Shown piece by piece: positions 22,917 to 29,874 of a stretch of DNA of 29,874 nt (its first letter is position 1; every line of letters starts with the position of its first letter). Below the pieces are notes generated by a model. That model saw nothing but the letters and a program-made list of their open reading frames with translations. It did not search any database and had not been told where the DNA came from. Origin of the DNA: Bacillota bacterium (GTDB taxonomy: Bacteria > Bacillota > UBA4882 > UBA8346); contig JAEZKW010000093.1 of the NCBI GenBank assembly GCA_023415375.1, positions 1 to 29,874 on the forward strand, in the 5' to 3' direction. A program made the translations under genes and the position numbers.

Positions 22917-24281
22917 CTAAATATTATTTACTTTTGGTAGATGGACTGAAAAAATACTTCCTTGACCTACTGTGCTTGAAACTGTTACTTTTCCGCCCAT
23001 CGCTTCAACGAGTTCTTTGACGATGGTAAGCCCCAACCCAAAACCTCCGCTTTCGCGATTCCGGGATTGGTCCGTCCGGTAAAAGCGTTCAAATATGAAG
23101 GGCAGATCTTTTTCGGAGATTCCAATACCTTGATCAATGATATTCATGATGATGTTTTCCTGATCCTCTTGGAGTTCAATCCGAACTTTCTTGCCGGTAG
23201 AAGTATATTTTAGAGCATTGGATAACAGGTTATCCATGATTTTAGTAAGGGTTTCCCGATCAGAAAGGGTTTTAACCCGTACAATATTTCCTAATTCTAA
23301 AATAACTCCTTTATGGGCAAAGAGGGGGGTAATTTTTTTAGCGACATCGTTTATAAGGGTATCCATGGCAATAGGCACTAGTTTCAATCTTTGAATCGAC
23401 CGATCGGCGAGGGAAATTTCCTGGAGATCGTTGACCAGATTGGTCAAGCGCTCGACTTCTTCCAATAATGATTCCAGATTCTCGGGCGATGCAGGAATCA
23501 CTTCATCGATCATCCCCTCCAGATGACTGTGGATAGTTGCTAAAGGGGTTCTAAGATCATGGGCTACATCAGCGGTCATTTTTTTTCTTAAATCTTCAAC
23601 GTGGGCCAACTTATCTGCCAACTGATTAATACTCTGGCCCAACTCACCGATTTCATCTTCTGCCAAATGACTCAACCGGGTCTCGAGATTACCATTTGAA
23701 ATATTTCGGGCTAATGTATTCATATCAGTGATAGGCGCTGATAATTTTTTCGCGAAAATATTAGCAACTATCATTGATAAAGTGGCTGTTAGTAAAATCG
23801 ACCAGATAATCGATTCATAAATGGTTTTTCGGTATAAACGGTCCTGCCTGGACAAAAGGTTTTGAAAGGGCGTCTTACCAAAAAATGCAGTCCCAACTTG
23901 TTGATTATGAACAATGATTGGTAAAGAATGAAATGAAGTTGATTCAAGGGGACGTCTGCCAGTGTAAAAAAGCAGCACCACATCACCGTTGGGATCGGTA
24001 ACGTAACGCAAGTTAGCGAAAAAGGTTGATTGTCCCCAAATGAATTCAAAAGGAAGACTTTCCCAACCACCGCTTTCTTCGTATATCTCAGCTAAAGATC
24101 TTACAACTTGGTTTTCACGATTGATTTGCATTTGATTCAAATAATTTTGAAAGTTACGGTCCAAAGATAAATTAAGAATAATACCGAAAATCAAAATGCT
24201 GCCTAGACAGATCCCTAAAATAACAACAGTGAGTTTTTTATGGATTGGCAGATTTGTGAACATCCGGTTCACCATGAACAT
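22917..24281 (-). CDS. Sensor histidine kinase of a two-component system
   Basis: A 454-residue inner-membrane kinase. It has a first helix at about 16-38, an extracytoplasmic sensor of about 120 residues, a second helix at about 156-177, a HAMP domain (180-232), the H-box VAHDLRTPL with phospho-acceptor H241, the N-box DNLLSNALKYT, DQGIGI (G1), FERFYR (F) and GFGLGLTIVKEL (G2). Overall it is like BaeS/CpxA-type envelope sensors. ATG at 24279-24281 is used because GGAGGTG lies six bases before it; the start overlaps the regulator gene by 44 bases. A second ATG at 24261-24263 sits in a repeated copy of the same sequence. It ends in TAG. Confidence 0.93.
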   Translation of the reverse strand: MFMVNRMFTNLPIHKKLTVVILGICLGSILIFGIILNLSLDRNFQNYLNQMQINRENQVVRSLAEIYEESGGWESLPFEFIWGQSTFFANLRYVTDPNGDVVLLFYTGRRPLESTSFHSLPIIVHNQQVGTAFFGKTPFQNLLSRQDRLYRKTIYESIIWSILLTATLSMIVANIFAKKLSAPITDMNTLARNISNGNLETRLSHLAEDEIGELGQSINQLADKLAHVEDLRKKMTADVAHDLRTPLATIHSHLEGMIDEVIPASPENLESLLEEVERLTNLVNDLQEISLADRSIQRLKLVPIAMDTLINDVAKKITPLFAHKGVILELGNIVRVKTLSDRETLTKIMDNLLSNALKYTSTGKKVRIELQEDQENIIMNIIDQGIGISEKDLPFIFERFYRTDQSRNRESGGFGLGLTIVKELVEAMGGKVTVSSTVGQGSIFSVHLPKVNNI

Positions 24282-24972
24282 CCGGCTCACCTCCAAATTT
24301 ATACCCTAAGCCGAAAACCGTAATAATAAAATTGGGTGCTTCTGGATTGAGCTCAATTTTTTGGCGTAAATTTTTAATGTGACTGTCAATGGTTCGATCG
24401 AACCCGTTATAATTATATCCTTGCACCTGTTCTACCAGTTGGCTGCGGCTGAAAACTTGACCCGGCGCATCGCTTAAAAGCTTGAGTAACTTAAATTCCG
24501 TAGGAGTTAAATTAACCGGAAGATTCTTTAGATAAACTTGGTGTTTTGCCAGATCGATTTGTAGTAAATGCTGATTATATGAAAATGAAGATACCACAGG
24601 AGGAGGAGTGGATTTCGTTCTCCGCAGATGGGCATTAACCCGGGCTACCAATTCACGGGGGCTAAATGGCTTTATCAGGTAATCATCAGCGCCGATATTG
24701 AGACCAAATATTCGTTCTTCTTCGGCTTTCTTAGCGGAAAGAATAATAACCGGGATATCAGATGTTTGTCTTACTGTGGTCAGTATTTGTTCACCAGAGA
24801 GCAACGGCAACATTAAATCTAATATTATCAAATCGGGATGTCCGGTTCTAAAAGATTCGAGTCCCCGGGCACCATCTGATGCTGTAATGACTTCAAATCC
24901 CTCTTTAACTAAATAAGCGCAGATAATTTGCTGAATCTTTATTTCATCTTCGATTACTAAAATTTTCGACAT
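24238..24972 (-). CDS. Response regulator, OmpR/PhoB family
   Basis: A 244-residue DNA-binding regulator, partner of the kinase that overlaps its end. The receiver domain (1-118) has the acidic pocket IEDE (7-10), the phosphorylation site D52 in LIILDLMLP, S79 and K101 (KPFSPREL). The C-terminal winged helix (about 130-228) has LTPTEFKLLKLL and RTIDSHIKNLRQKI with the GLGYKF wing. The tail is odd: GEPDVHGEPDVH comes from an 18-base tandem duplication. ATG at 24970-24972 gives the family length; a GTG four codons upstream overlaps the GGGGTGAG ribosome-binding site. Likely targets are the divergent Spy-like gene and its own operon (inference). Confidence 0.95.
   Translation of the reverse strand: MSKILVIEDEIKIQQIICAYLVKEGFEVITASDGARGLESFRTGHPDLIILDLMLPLLSGEQILTTVRQTSDIPVIILSAKKAEEERIFGLNIGADDYLIKPFSPRELVARVNAHLRRTKSTPPPVVSSFSYNQHLLQIDLAKHQVYLKNLPVNLTPTEFKLLKLLSDAPGQVFSRSQLVEQVQGYNYNGFDRTIDSHIKNLRQKIELNPEAPNFIITVFGLGYKFGGEPDVHGEPDVHKSANP
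24256..24291. repeat. 18-base tandem duplication at the regulator/kinase junction
   Basis: Two adjacent 18-base units (24256-24273 and 24274-24291) differ at two positions. They repeat both the end of the regulator (GEPDVH twice) and the kinase start context (ATG behind a GGTGA-type site). Confidence 0.9.
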
Positions 24973-25049
24973 TGGCGAACTCACCCCGATTTTTGCACGC
25001 AAATGCGCGTGGTGTTATTCAATTTAATATTTGATGATACAAGTATAAA

Positions 25050-25063
25050 CGATTCTAGAATCG
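25050..25063. promoter_or_regulatory. Perfect 14-base palindrome in the divergent control region
   Basis: CGATTCTAGAATCG reads identically on both strands and lies 78 bases upstream of the regulator start and 171 bases upstream of the Spy-like start. A related half (GTCTAGAATTTC) occurs at about 25143-25154. It is a candidate binding site, perhaps for the adjacent regulator. Confidence 0.5.
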
Positions 25064-25233
25064 AAAGGTAGTTTGGTAAGAAAATCTCTACAAAATCTCC
25101 ATAAGTTTTTCATGATACTTCCATCCACTTGTATTAAGCTTAGTCTAGAATTTCAAAATAACCTTTATGAAAAAAAAGGGAGGTGGAATGAAAATTAAAT
25201 AGCAGTTAAATTTTGAATGAATGGAGGTTAAAA

Positions 25234-25674
25234 ATGAGAAAAATAATATTTATTTTAATGGCGTTACTTTTATTGATTGGAGTCTTTTCATGCGCTGCGT
25301 GGGCAAGGTCCGGGTTTGAAACGAACAACTATTTTAGCGAAAACTTTAATGGCCTCAATCTTAGCCTCGAACAACAACAGAAAATCATGGCTATCCGTCA
25401 GCAATTTGAAAAGGACACCCTATCACTAAAAAATGATTTGCATGTTAAAGAAAAAGAACTTCGTCAATTATGGGCGGCAGATCCGTTAAGTCAGTCCGCT
25501 ATAGATAACAAAACGAAAGAAATAACTGGCTTGCGGATTCAACTCATTACGAAACGAAGAGCGATGTTTGCCCAGATGAAAGCGATCTTGACTCCCGACC
25601 AGGTTGCCAAAATTAAGTCTTATGTTAAACAACACCGTTTGAGGGAAAATGGGATGAAAAAGTATGATGATTGA
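25234..25674 (+). CDS. Spy/CpxP-family periplasmic protein (LTxxQ motifs)
   Basis: A 146-residue exported helical protein. Residues 1-25 are a signal peptide (IIFILMALLLLIGVFSCAAW); cleavage is likely after AWA, though VFSC could act as a weak lipobox. The mature protein has two LTxxQ-type motifs, LSLEQQQKI (44-52) and LTPDQVAKI (119-127), around long charged helices, the hallmark of Spy/CpxP, which bind unfolded proteins in the periplasm or restrain the sensor kinase. ATG 25234 follows GGAGG (25223-25227) by six bases. It is divergent from the kinase/regulator operon, the same arrangement as cpxP versus cpxRA in enterobacteria. Confidence 0.88.
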   Translation: MRKIIFILMALLLLIGVFSCAAWARSGFETNNYFSENFNGLNLSLEQQQKIMAIRQQFEKDTLSLKNDLHVKEKELRQLWAADPLSQSAIDNKTKEITGLRIQLITKRRAMFAQMKAILTPDQVAKIKSYVKQHRLRENGMKKYDD

Positions 25675-25717
25675 TATATCTTTATTGTAAGTTAAATCGA
25701 ACAATCCACCTTTTAGG

Positions 25718-25760
25718 AATTAAGTTGCATCCCAGGTTAGGATGCAACTTAATTTATTTC
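25718..25760 (+). terminator. Terminator between the Spy-like and LysR genes
   Basis: A perfect 15-bp stem (25718-25732 with 25740-25754) with a seven-base loop, followed by TATTT. Being palindromic and between convergent genes, it could serve both. Confidence 0.8.
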
Positions 25761-25821
25761 ACAGGGAAATATTGTAATGATGGGAGATAGGTCGGTTGGG
25801 ATAATTATATTCTGAGGCGAA

Positions 25822-26727
25822 TTAGGGAGTAGGGGACTTTGTAAAGAGTAATTCACCGGCCAATTGGATAAAGGTAGATAAAGTGGGGGAGAGCCATTTA
25901 TCCTTGTGATAAATCATTTGAGTATAGATATTGAAATCCGGACCGTTCCAATTCAGATCTTTCAATTCCCCGATTGAAATTTCCTGTTCAACTGAGAACT
26001 GGGGAAGCACTGAAATGCCCAGACCGCTGATAACGCACTTTTTGGTTGTTTCGACACTTCCAAATTCGAAAACCGATCCTGGTTTAACGCCTGCTTCGGT
26101 CAATTGCGCTTCGAAGATAAGCTTATAACAACAGTCAGGTTCTTCAATCTGAATCAGGTCTTCATTAACCAAATCTTCGGGCCTACAACACCTCTTGTCG
26201 GCTAAAGGATGGGTTTTACAGGCCACTAAAGTCATTGCTTCATGTGAAAGCCTATTCATGATTAAATCGTTGGTTGAAATTGGAGGGCTTAATAAAAATC
26301 CTATATCCACCGTATTCTTTCGTACCCAATCATAAATATCAGAGCACTTTCCTAGTTTTAAAACTAACTTAACTTTGGGAAATCGTTCTTTGTATGCCTG
26401 TAATAAGGCAGGCAGCTTAAAAATGCTTAAGGATTCCGGGGCTCCAATGGTAAGGGTCCCTTGAGGGGAGACGTCTCCTAGGATCGATACTTTAGCCTCA
26501 TCCGCCAGTTTTAGAATATGTTCCGCATAAATTAATAACCTTTTTCCTGCCTCAGTCAGGCTCACTTCTCTCCCCAATCGTTCAAAAAGCTTGGTTTCCA
26601 ATTCGTTTTCAAGGGAATGAATTTGAGCACTAATACTTGACTGGGCATAATCAAGCAGTTCCGCGGCTTTTGTAAAACTATTTAATTGAGCGATGGTTGC
26701 GAAAGTCTTTAATTGCTGCAATTCCAT
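25822..26727 (-). CDS. LysR-family transcriptional regulator
   Basis: A 301-residue regulator. The N-terminal helix-turn-helix is clear (LKTFATIAQLNSFTKAAELL, then AQSSISAQIHSLENELETKLFERLGREVSLTEAG), followed by a linker helix and the two-lobed effector domain (GTLTIGAPESLSIFKLPALL, DIGFLLSP, LVACKTHPLA, VISGLGISVLPQ). Two adjacent Cys (DCCYK) in the effector domain are unusual. ATG 26725-26727 behind GGTGG is chosen. LysR proteins usually control the divergent gene, here the GNAT-like ORF at 26992 and possibly the DJ-1/APC pair beyond; the ligand cannot be predicted. Confidence 0.93.
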   Translation of the reverse strand: MELQQLKTFATIAQLNSFTKAAELLDYAQSSISAQIHSLENELETKLFERLGREVSLTEAGKRLLIYAEHILKLADEAKVSILGDVSPQGTLTIGAPESLSIFKLPALLQAYKERFPKVKLVLKLGKCSDIYDWVRKNTVDIGFLLSPPISTNDLIMNRLSHEAMTLVACKTHPLADKRCCRPEDLVNEDLIQIEEPDCCYKLIFEAQLTEAGVKPGSVFEFGSVETTKKCVISGLGISVLPQFSVEQEISIGELKDLNWNGPDFNIYTQMIYHKDKWLSPTLSTFIQLAGELLFTKSPTP

Positions 26728-26991
26728 TGAATCCACCCAACCTATCGAAAAAAACGATTGATATTATCGAAACAATCGTCTGGAATATTCCTAGCTCCAT
26801 GGTACAATAAAACCAGAAAATAATCTAGTGAAAAATTGTTTATTCTTAATAAATTCTATTACTTTCTTTCTGGATTGGAAATCAAGAAAAAGATAATAGA
26901 GATTTTGACTGAATAGACAATTTTATTGATAAAGAAATACGAGAATGACCCAATTCTTTGAAGGCCATTTTATGAAGGAGGTAAACTGTCT
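26728..26991. other. Divergent control region of the LysR gene
   Basis: 264 bases with an inverted repeat CGATTG/CAATCG near 26749-26778, a GGAATATTCC palindrome near 26782-26791 and an extended -10 (TGGTACAAT, 26810-26818) on the plus strand. These are candidates for LysR binding and the promoter of the downstream gene. Confidence 0.4.
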
Positions 26992-27354
26992 TTGAGAAAC
27001 GTTGATAAGTTGATTATCATTGGTCAGTCAGGTCTGGACGATGTCAGTAAAATTTGGGATATTTTACACGCCAATTGCAATCCTTGGACCATGCAAGAAA
27101 TCCGTCAAAATACAGGGAAGCTGTTTGTTTTGATGATGGGAGATAAAATGGTGGGGGTATTGTATGCTGATTTGAATCGTAAAAGCAAGGTAGTGGATTG
27201 GGTTGAGATTCACCCGCTTTATCCTGAAAAAATATTGAAAGACATATTTATTAAGGGTTTACTGGGGACCTTGTGGCCGGACATTGAAGAGAAAGCATTG
27301 CAAAAAGTATTACAAAAAGCTAATAACTCAAATTTTTGCCACGCTTGTACATAA
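26992..27354 (+). CDS. Small GNAT-like protein, 120 residues
   Basis: A TTG at 26992, ten bases after AAGGAGG (26975-26981), opens a 120-residue soluble protein. The middle (GKLFVLMMGDKMVGVLYADL, then VVDWVEIHPLYPEKILKDIF) resembles the strands and helix of a GNAT acetyltransferase, but the acetyl-CoA loop (RxxGxG/A) is absent and the protein is shorter than usual, so it may be a degenerate or divergent member. The C-terminus is Lys/Asn-rich with FCHAC. It is divergent from the LysR gene and is followed immediately by hairpin repeat copy 1. Function unknown. Confidence 0.55.
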   Translation: MRNVDKLIIIGQSGLDDVSKIWDILHANCNPWTMQEIRQNTGKLFVLMMGDKMVGVLYADLNRKSKVVDWVEIHPLYPEKILKDIFIKGLLGTLWPDIEEKALQKVLQKANNSNFCHACT

Positions 27355-27365
27355 ATCTGTGAATG

Positions 27366-27527
27366 ATTGTCTCAACTACGGGATTCAAACCCTGCGCGTT
27401 TACGCGACTTTAGCCAAATGCTGAAGCCTTAGGCTCAATTGTTGCCTTCGGTTTTGAATACCCGGTTCTTTTGCCAACTTCCAGTCGGCTAAAGAACCCA
27501 CCGGCTTTCAGCCGGTTGTAATTGAGT
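27366..27527. repeat. Multi-hairpin repeat, copy 1
   Basis: 162 bases starting ATTGTCTCAACTACGGGATT and ending CCGGTTGTAATTGAGT. Internal hairpins include CGCGT/ACGCG, GGTTCTTT/AAAGAACC and CCGGCT/AGCCGG; the ends CTCAA...ACGG and CCGGTTGTAATTGAG are imperfect inverted repeats. It matches copy 2 at 29403-29576 in the same orientation. No ORF. Confidence 0.9.
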
Positions 27528-27562
27528 TCAGGTTAAGTAAAAAATGATTATGGAGGGCAATC

Positions 27563-28153
27563 GTGCTTAATGTAGGCATTTTTTTATTTGATGATATTGA
27601 ATTGTTGGACTTAGCAGGGCCGTATGAAGTTTTTTCAGTTACCTCCGAATTAAACGACTATCAATTGTTTAAGGTTTTCACGATTACTCAGGATGGAAGG
27701 GAAATCAAAACTGTAAACGGGCTAAAAGTTTTACCGGATTATAGTTTTGATAATCATCCGGCTATCGATATTTTGGTTATCCCCGGAGGAGTCGGTACCA
27801 AGCTTGAAATGAACAAGCCAGCTGTTTTAGAGTGGATAGACCGGAATTATCAGTCATCGCAATTAACTTTTTCGGTATGTTCCGGTGCTCGGATCCTGGG
27901 GAAACTTGGTTTGCTGGATAACTTGGAGTCCACTACCCATCATGAAGTAATACCTCATTTGCAAGAGATTGCGCCGCGAACTATCATCAACAGACGGAGC
28001 AGATTTATCGATAATGGTAGGATCTTAACATCGGCCGGTATATCGGCTGGTATTGATTTATCCCTTTATGGTGTAGAAAAACTATATGGCGTGAAAGTCA
28101 AGAACAAAACCATTGTTTATATGGAGTATGGTGACTGGGAGAAACTTCAGTGA
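27563..28153 (+). CDS. DJ-1/PfpI family protein, isonitrile hydratase-like
   Basis: A 196-residue cytosolic protein of the class I glutamine amidotransferase-like fold. The N-terminus VGIFLFDDIELLDLAGPYEVF and the nucleophile elbow SVCSGARILGKLGLLDN with C106 are typical; TTHHEV follows, and HILTSAGISAGIDL-like sequence (RILTSAGISAGIDLSLY) closes the domain. This set resembles isonitrile hydratase (InhA) and the amidase domain of GATase1-AraC regulators, here without the DNA-binding part. The substrate is unknown. GTG at 27563 follows GGAGGG (27552-27557) by five bases. Its TGA overlaps the GTG start of the transporter by four bases, so the two are coupled. Confidence 0.9.
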   Translation: MLNVGIFLFDDIELLDLAGPYEVFSVTSELNDYQLFKVFTITQDGREIKTVNGLKVLPDYSFDNHPAIDILVIPGGVGTKLEMNKPAVLEWIDRNYQSSQLTFSVCSGARILGKLGLLDNLESTTHHEVIPHLQEIAPRTIINRRSRFIDNGRILTSAGISAGIDLSLYGVEKLYGVKVKNKTIVYMEYGDWEKLQ

Positions 28154-29403
28154 CTGAGCTTAAGAAGACAATTAGTGTTTGGAAAGGCACTGCCTTGGCG
28201 GTATGTACCGTGATTGGATCAGGACTGCTGGGTTTGCCGGGTATGACTTTGGAAATCGGTAATGTCTACAGCGTGGCCGGTGGTTGGCTATTAATTACTG
28301 TCTCAATGATCCCTCTAATTTATATCTTTTCGAAATTGGGCAGGACATATACATCAGCGGCCGGTCTTTCAAAATATGCCGAGGAAGCGTTGGGACCTTC
28401 GGGCGCTTATGCGGTTTCAGCTGTATTATGTGGAACCTTTACTTTAGGTATTCCGGCAATAGCGTGGATTGGAGCGGCGTATGTACAAAAATTGTTCGGA
28501 GTACCTCAAGGCTTCGCTTGGGGTCTGGCAGTTATGATTTTAGTCATTGCAACCACAATTAATTTAATGGGCGTAAAAGTTGTCAACCTCATTAATATGG
28601 CCTCGCTTATTGCCCTGGCAGCTATGATGGTGCTCATAATCTGCGCGAATATCCGTTTTTTTTATCAAGGATTTATTGTTTTTCGTCAGACCCTATTTTT
28701 GAGGGGGCCGATTGATTTTCATGATTTATGGCAAGTCGCTATCCTGCTATTTTGGGCTTTTATGGGTTGGGAAAATCTTTCATTCAGTTTAGAGGAATTC
28801 AAAAAACCGGAAAAAAGTATTCCCCGGGTTTATTGGCTTAGTTTCTTAGTGGTTATCGTTTTGTATTTTGGACTCACTATTACCAGCCTTGGTGCACAAA
28901 ACTCGGGAGTATCCGTAAAAGGGGCGGCAGGCCTCGCTTCATTGGTATCGAAGTCGCCGGTTCGTATTTTTCAGTTATTCATAATGATTCTGGTGATTCC
29001 AGCCAATGCAAACGCCTGGATTTTCGGGGCCAGCCGATTATACTATTCGGCAGGACGGACCGGTATTTTACCAAGCTTTTTGGGTCGCCTCTCTAAAAAC
29101 GACCTCCCCCTAAACAGCATGATCGCTTCATTAGGAGTATATATTCTGGTTATTTTGGTGACCTATTATCTAAAGATCCCAATAGCGAAGCTAGTCTTGT
29201 TGGTCAATCAAAATTGGCTGGTATTATATGTTTTCAGCATCCTTGCTTATTGGAAAACGGAGACAAGGGTTCGCCGGTGGATAGTAACCGGCCTGGCCTC
29301 TATATCTTGTCTATTCCTTTTAGCCGGGTTTAGTTGGTGGATAATATACCCCCTTAGTCTCCTGGCAATCGGATATATACGATATCGTTACATCCATGGC
29401 TAA
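28150..29403 (+). CDS. APC-family amino-acid transporter, YjeH-like
   Basis: A 417-residue inner-membrane carrier with about twelve hydrophobic segments. The first helix has the APC substrate/sodium-site motif (CTVIGSGLLGLPG), and helix 6 the FWAFMGWENLSFSLEEFKKP segment typical of the superfamily (FxAFxGxE). Overall length and sequence resemble E. coli YjeH, which exports methionine and branched-chain amino acids; the true substrate and direction are not known. The GTG start overlaps the DJ-1/PfpI stop (GTGA), implying a shared role, perhaps transporting the substrate or product of that enzyme (inference). Repeat copy 2 begins at its stop codon. Confidence 0.9.
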   Translation: MTELKKTISVWKGTALAVCTVIGSGLLGLPGMTLEIGNVYSVAGGWLLITVSMIPLIYIFSKLGRTYTSAAGLSKYAEEALGPSGAYAVSAVLCGTFTLGIPAIAWIGAAYVQKLFGVPQGFAWGLAVMILVIATTINLMGVKVVNLINMASLIALAAMMVLIICANIRFFYQGFIVFRQTLFLRGPIDFHDLWQVAILLFWAFMGWENLSFSLEEFKKPEKSIPRVYWLSFLVVIVLYFGLTITSLGAQNSGVSVKGAAGLASLVSKSPVRIFQLFIMILVIPANANAWIFGASRLYYSAGRTGILPSFLGRLSKNDLPLNSMIASLGVYILVILVTYYLKIPIAKLVLLVNQNWLVLYVFSILAYWKTETRVRRWIVTGLASISCLFLLAGFSWWIIYPLSLLAIGYIRYRYIHG

Positions 29404-29576
29404 TTGTCTCAACTACGGGATTCAAACCCTGCGCGTTTACGCGACTTTAGCCGAATGCTGTAGCTTAACTGTTGCCTTCGGGTTTGAATCCCCGGGTTCT
29501 TTAGCCGACTTTTAGTCAGCTCGCCAACCAATAGTTGGCGCAATAACCCACCGGCTTTAGCCGGTTGTAATTGAGT
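29403..29576. repeat. Multi-hairpin repeat, copy 2
   Basis: 174 bases in the same orientation as copy 1; the first 50 bases are identical apart from small changes. It carries an extra hairpin CGCCAAC/GTTGGCG and shows a perfect internal inverted pair GGGATTCAAACCC/GGGTTTGAATCCC. Loop changes with preserved stems (CCGGCT-TT-AGCCGG here, CCGGCT-TTC-AGCCGG in copy 1) suggest selection for RNA or DNA folding. Confidence 0.9.
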
Positions 29577-29622
29577 ATCAAGATTTCCGCTAGTATTTTT
29601 CTATTCAGGGTTTCTAATCTTT

Positions 29623-29874
29623 TCAGGATTGACTATTTTTGATATCATGTTTTCTAAACAAAATGCATACGCCAGCCAAGATTAATATTACAGCGATGAT
29701 AACTGAAGTGAATCGAGTATGAAATGTAAATGCCAATAATGAAAAAAATGCTGAGGCGGCGGCGATAGTTGTTAAAATAAATATGGGAATTAATAGCCTT
29801 CTATTTTTCCCGGAAAAATAGTAAAATTGCAATAGCCCGGCAATGGGGATTAATAAATAAAGAGGCCAGGTATA
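29623..29874 (-). CDS. Membrane protein, partial (N-terminus beyond the window)
   Basis: The minus-strand frame ending in TGA at 29623 stays open to the window edge, showing the last 83-84 residues. Three hydrophobic segments are visible: PLYLLIPIAGLLQF, then LLIPIFILTTIAAASAFFSLLAF, and TSVIIAVILILAGVCILF, ending in a basic, polar tail (RKHDIKNSQS). An internal TTG at 29832 could be read as a start but has no ribosome-binding site, and the open frame before it is coding-like. Family not recognised. Confidence 0.6.
   Translation of the reverse strand, partial: YTWPLYLLIPIAGLLQFYYFSGKNRRLLIPIFILTTIAAASAFFSLLAFTFHTRFTSVIIAVILILAGVCILFRKHDIKNSQS

Noticed and set aside
27366..27540. tRNA-like sequence (GGGATTCAAACCC) in the hairpin repeats
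   Set aside because: No acceptor stem, anticodon arm or CCA-compatible fold could be found; the match is confined to a T-arm-like string.

Overview
The window reads as chromosomal DNA of an AT-rich, endospore-forming, diderm (two-membrane) Firmicute. Spore formation is shown by an alpha/beta-type small acid-soluble spore protein (13811-13999). An outer membrane is shown by a peptidoglycan-binding OmpA-type protein (8451-9731), a signal-peptide-bearing beta-barrel protein ending in Phe (11927-13105), a Spy/CpxP-like periplasmic protein (25234-25674) and a pair of exported M16 peptidases. UPF0756, YqhV (DUF2619) and UPF0302/IDEAL proteins are Firmicute markers. Lineages such as Limnochordia/Hydrogenispora-like bacteria would fit, but this is inference; no rRNA or tRNA gene is present to place it.

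Layout. 1-272: end-truncated exported protein (minus). 503-3845: a consensus sigma-A promoter, a 49-residue membrane peptide, an unknown membrane protein, then secD-secF and a strong terminator. 3849-8450: a DeoR regulator followed by an RbsA/RbsC/RbsB-type sugar ABC transporter whose binding protein is split by an in-frame amber codon and whose ATPase lacks the switch His of its first domain. 8451-10639 (minus): OmpA-like protein and ComA-type phosphosulfolactate synthase. 10744-11840: two small membrane proteins. 11927-13105 (minus): beta-barrel protein, then a long gap with a possible structured small transcript. 13811-13999 (minus): spore protein. 14346-15710: MurC. 15814-17529 (minus): an unknown 110-residue protein and a YpiB-like protein, separated by 840 bp containing a repeat element. 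17978-18445: single-domain N-acetylglutamate synthase with an ArgR-type box on its promoter. 18566-21757 (minus): small Cys4 protein and a catalytic/non-catalytic M16 peptidase pair. 21824-22047: MITE-like palindrome. 22449-22862: Hsp20. 22917-25674: histidine kinase/response regulator operon divergent from a Spy/CpxP-like gene, resembling an envelope-stress module. 25822-27354: LysR regulator divergent from a small GNAT-like protein. 27563-29403: DJ-1/PfpI protein translationally coupled to an APC amino-acid transporter, flanked by two direct copies of a multi-hairpin repeat. 29623-end (minus): partial membrane protein.

Most of the window is housekeeping or envelope biology. I did not find a clearly new multi-gene system. 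The most unusual points are the amber-interrupted sugar-binding protein, the hairpin-repeat-flanked DJ-1/APC pair, a family of terminator-like inverted repeats scattered between genes, and two very small ORFs whose stop codons fall inside or at terminator hairpins.
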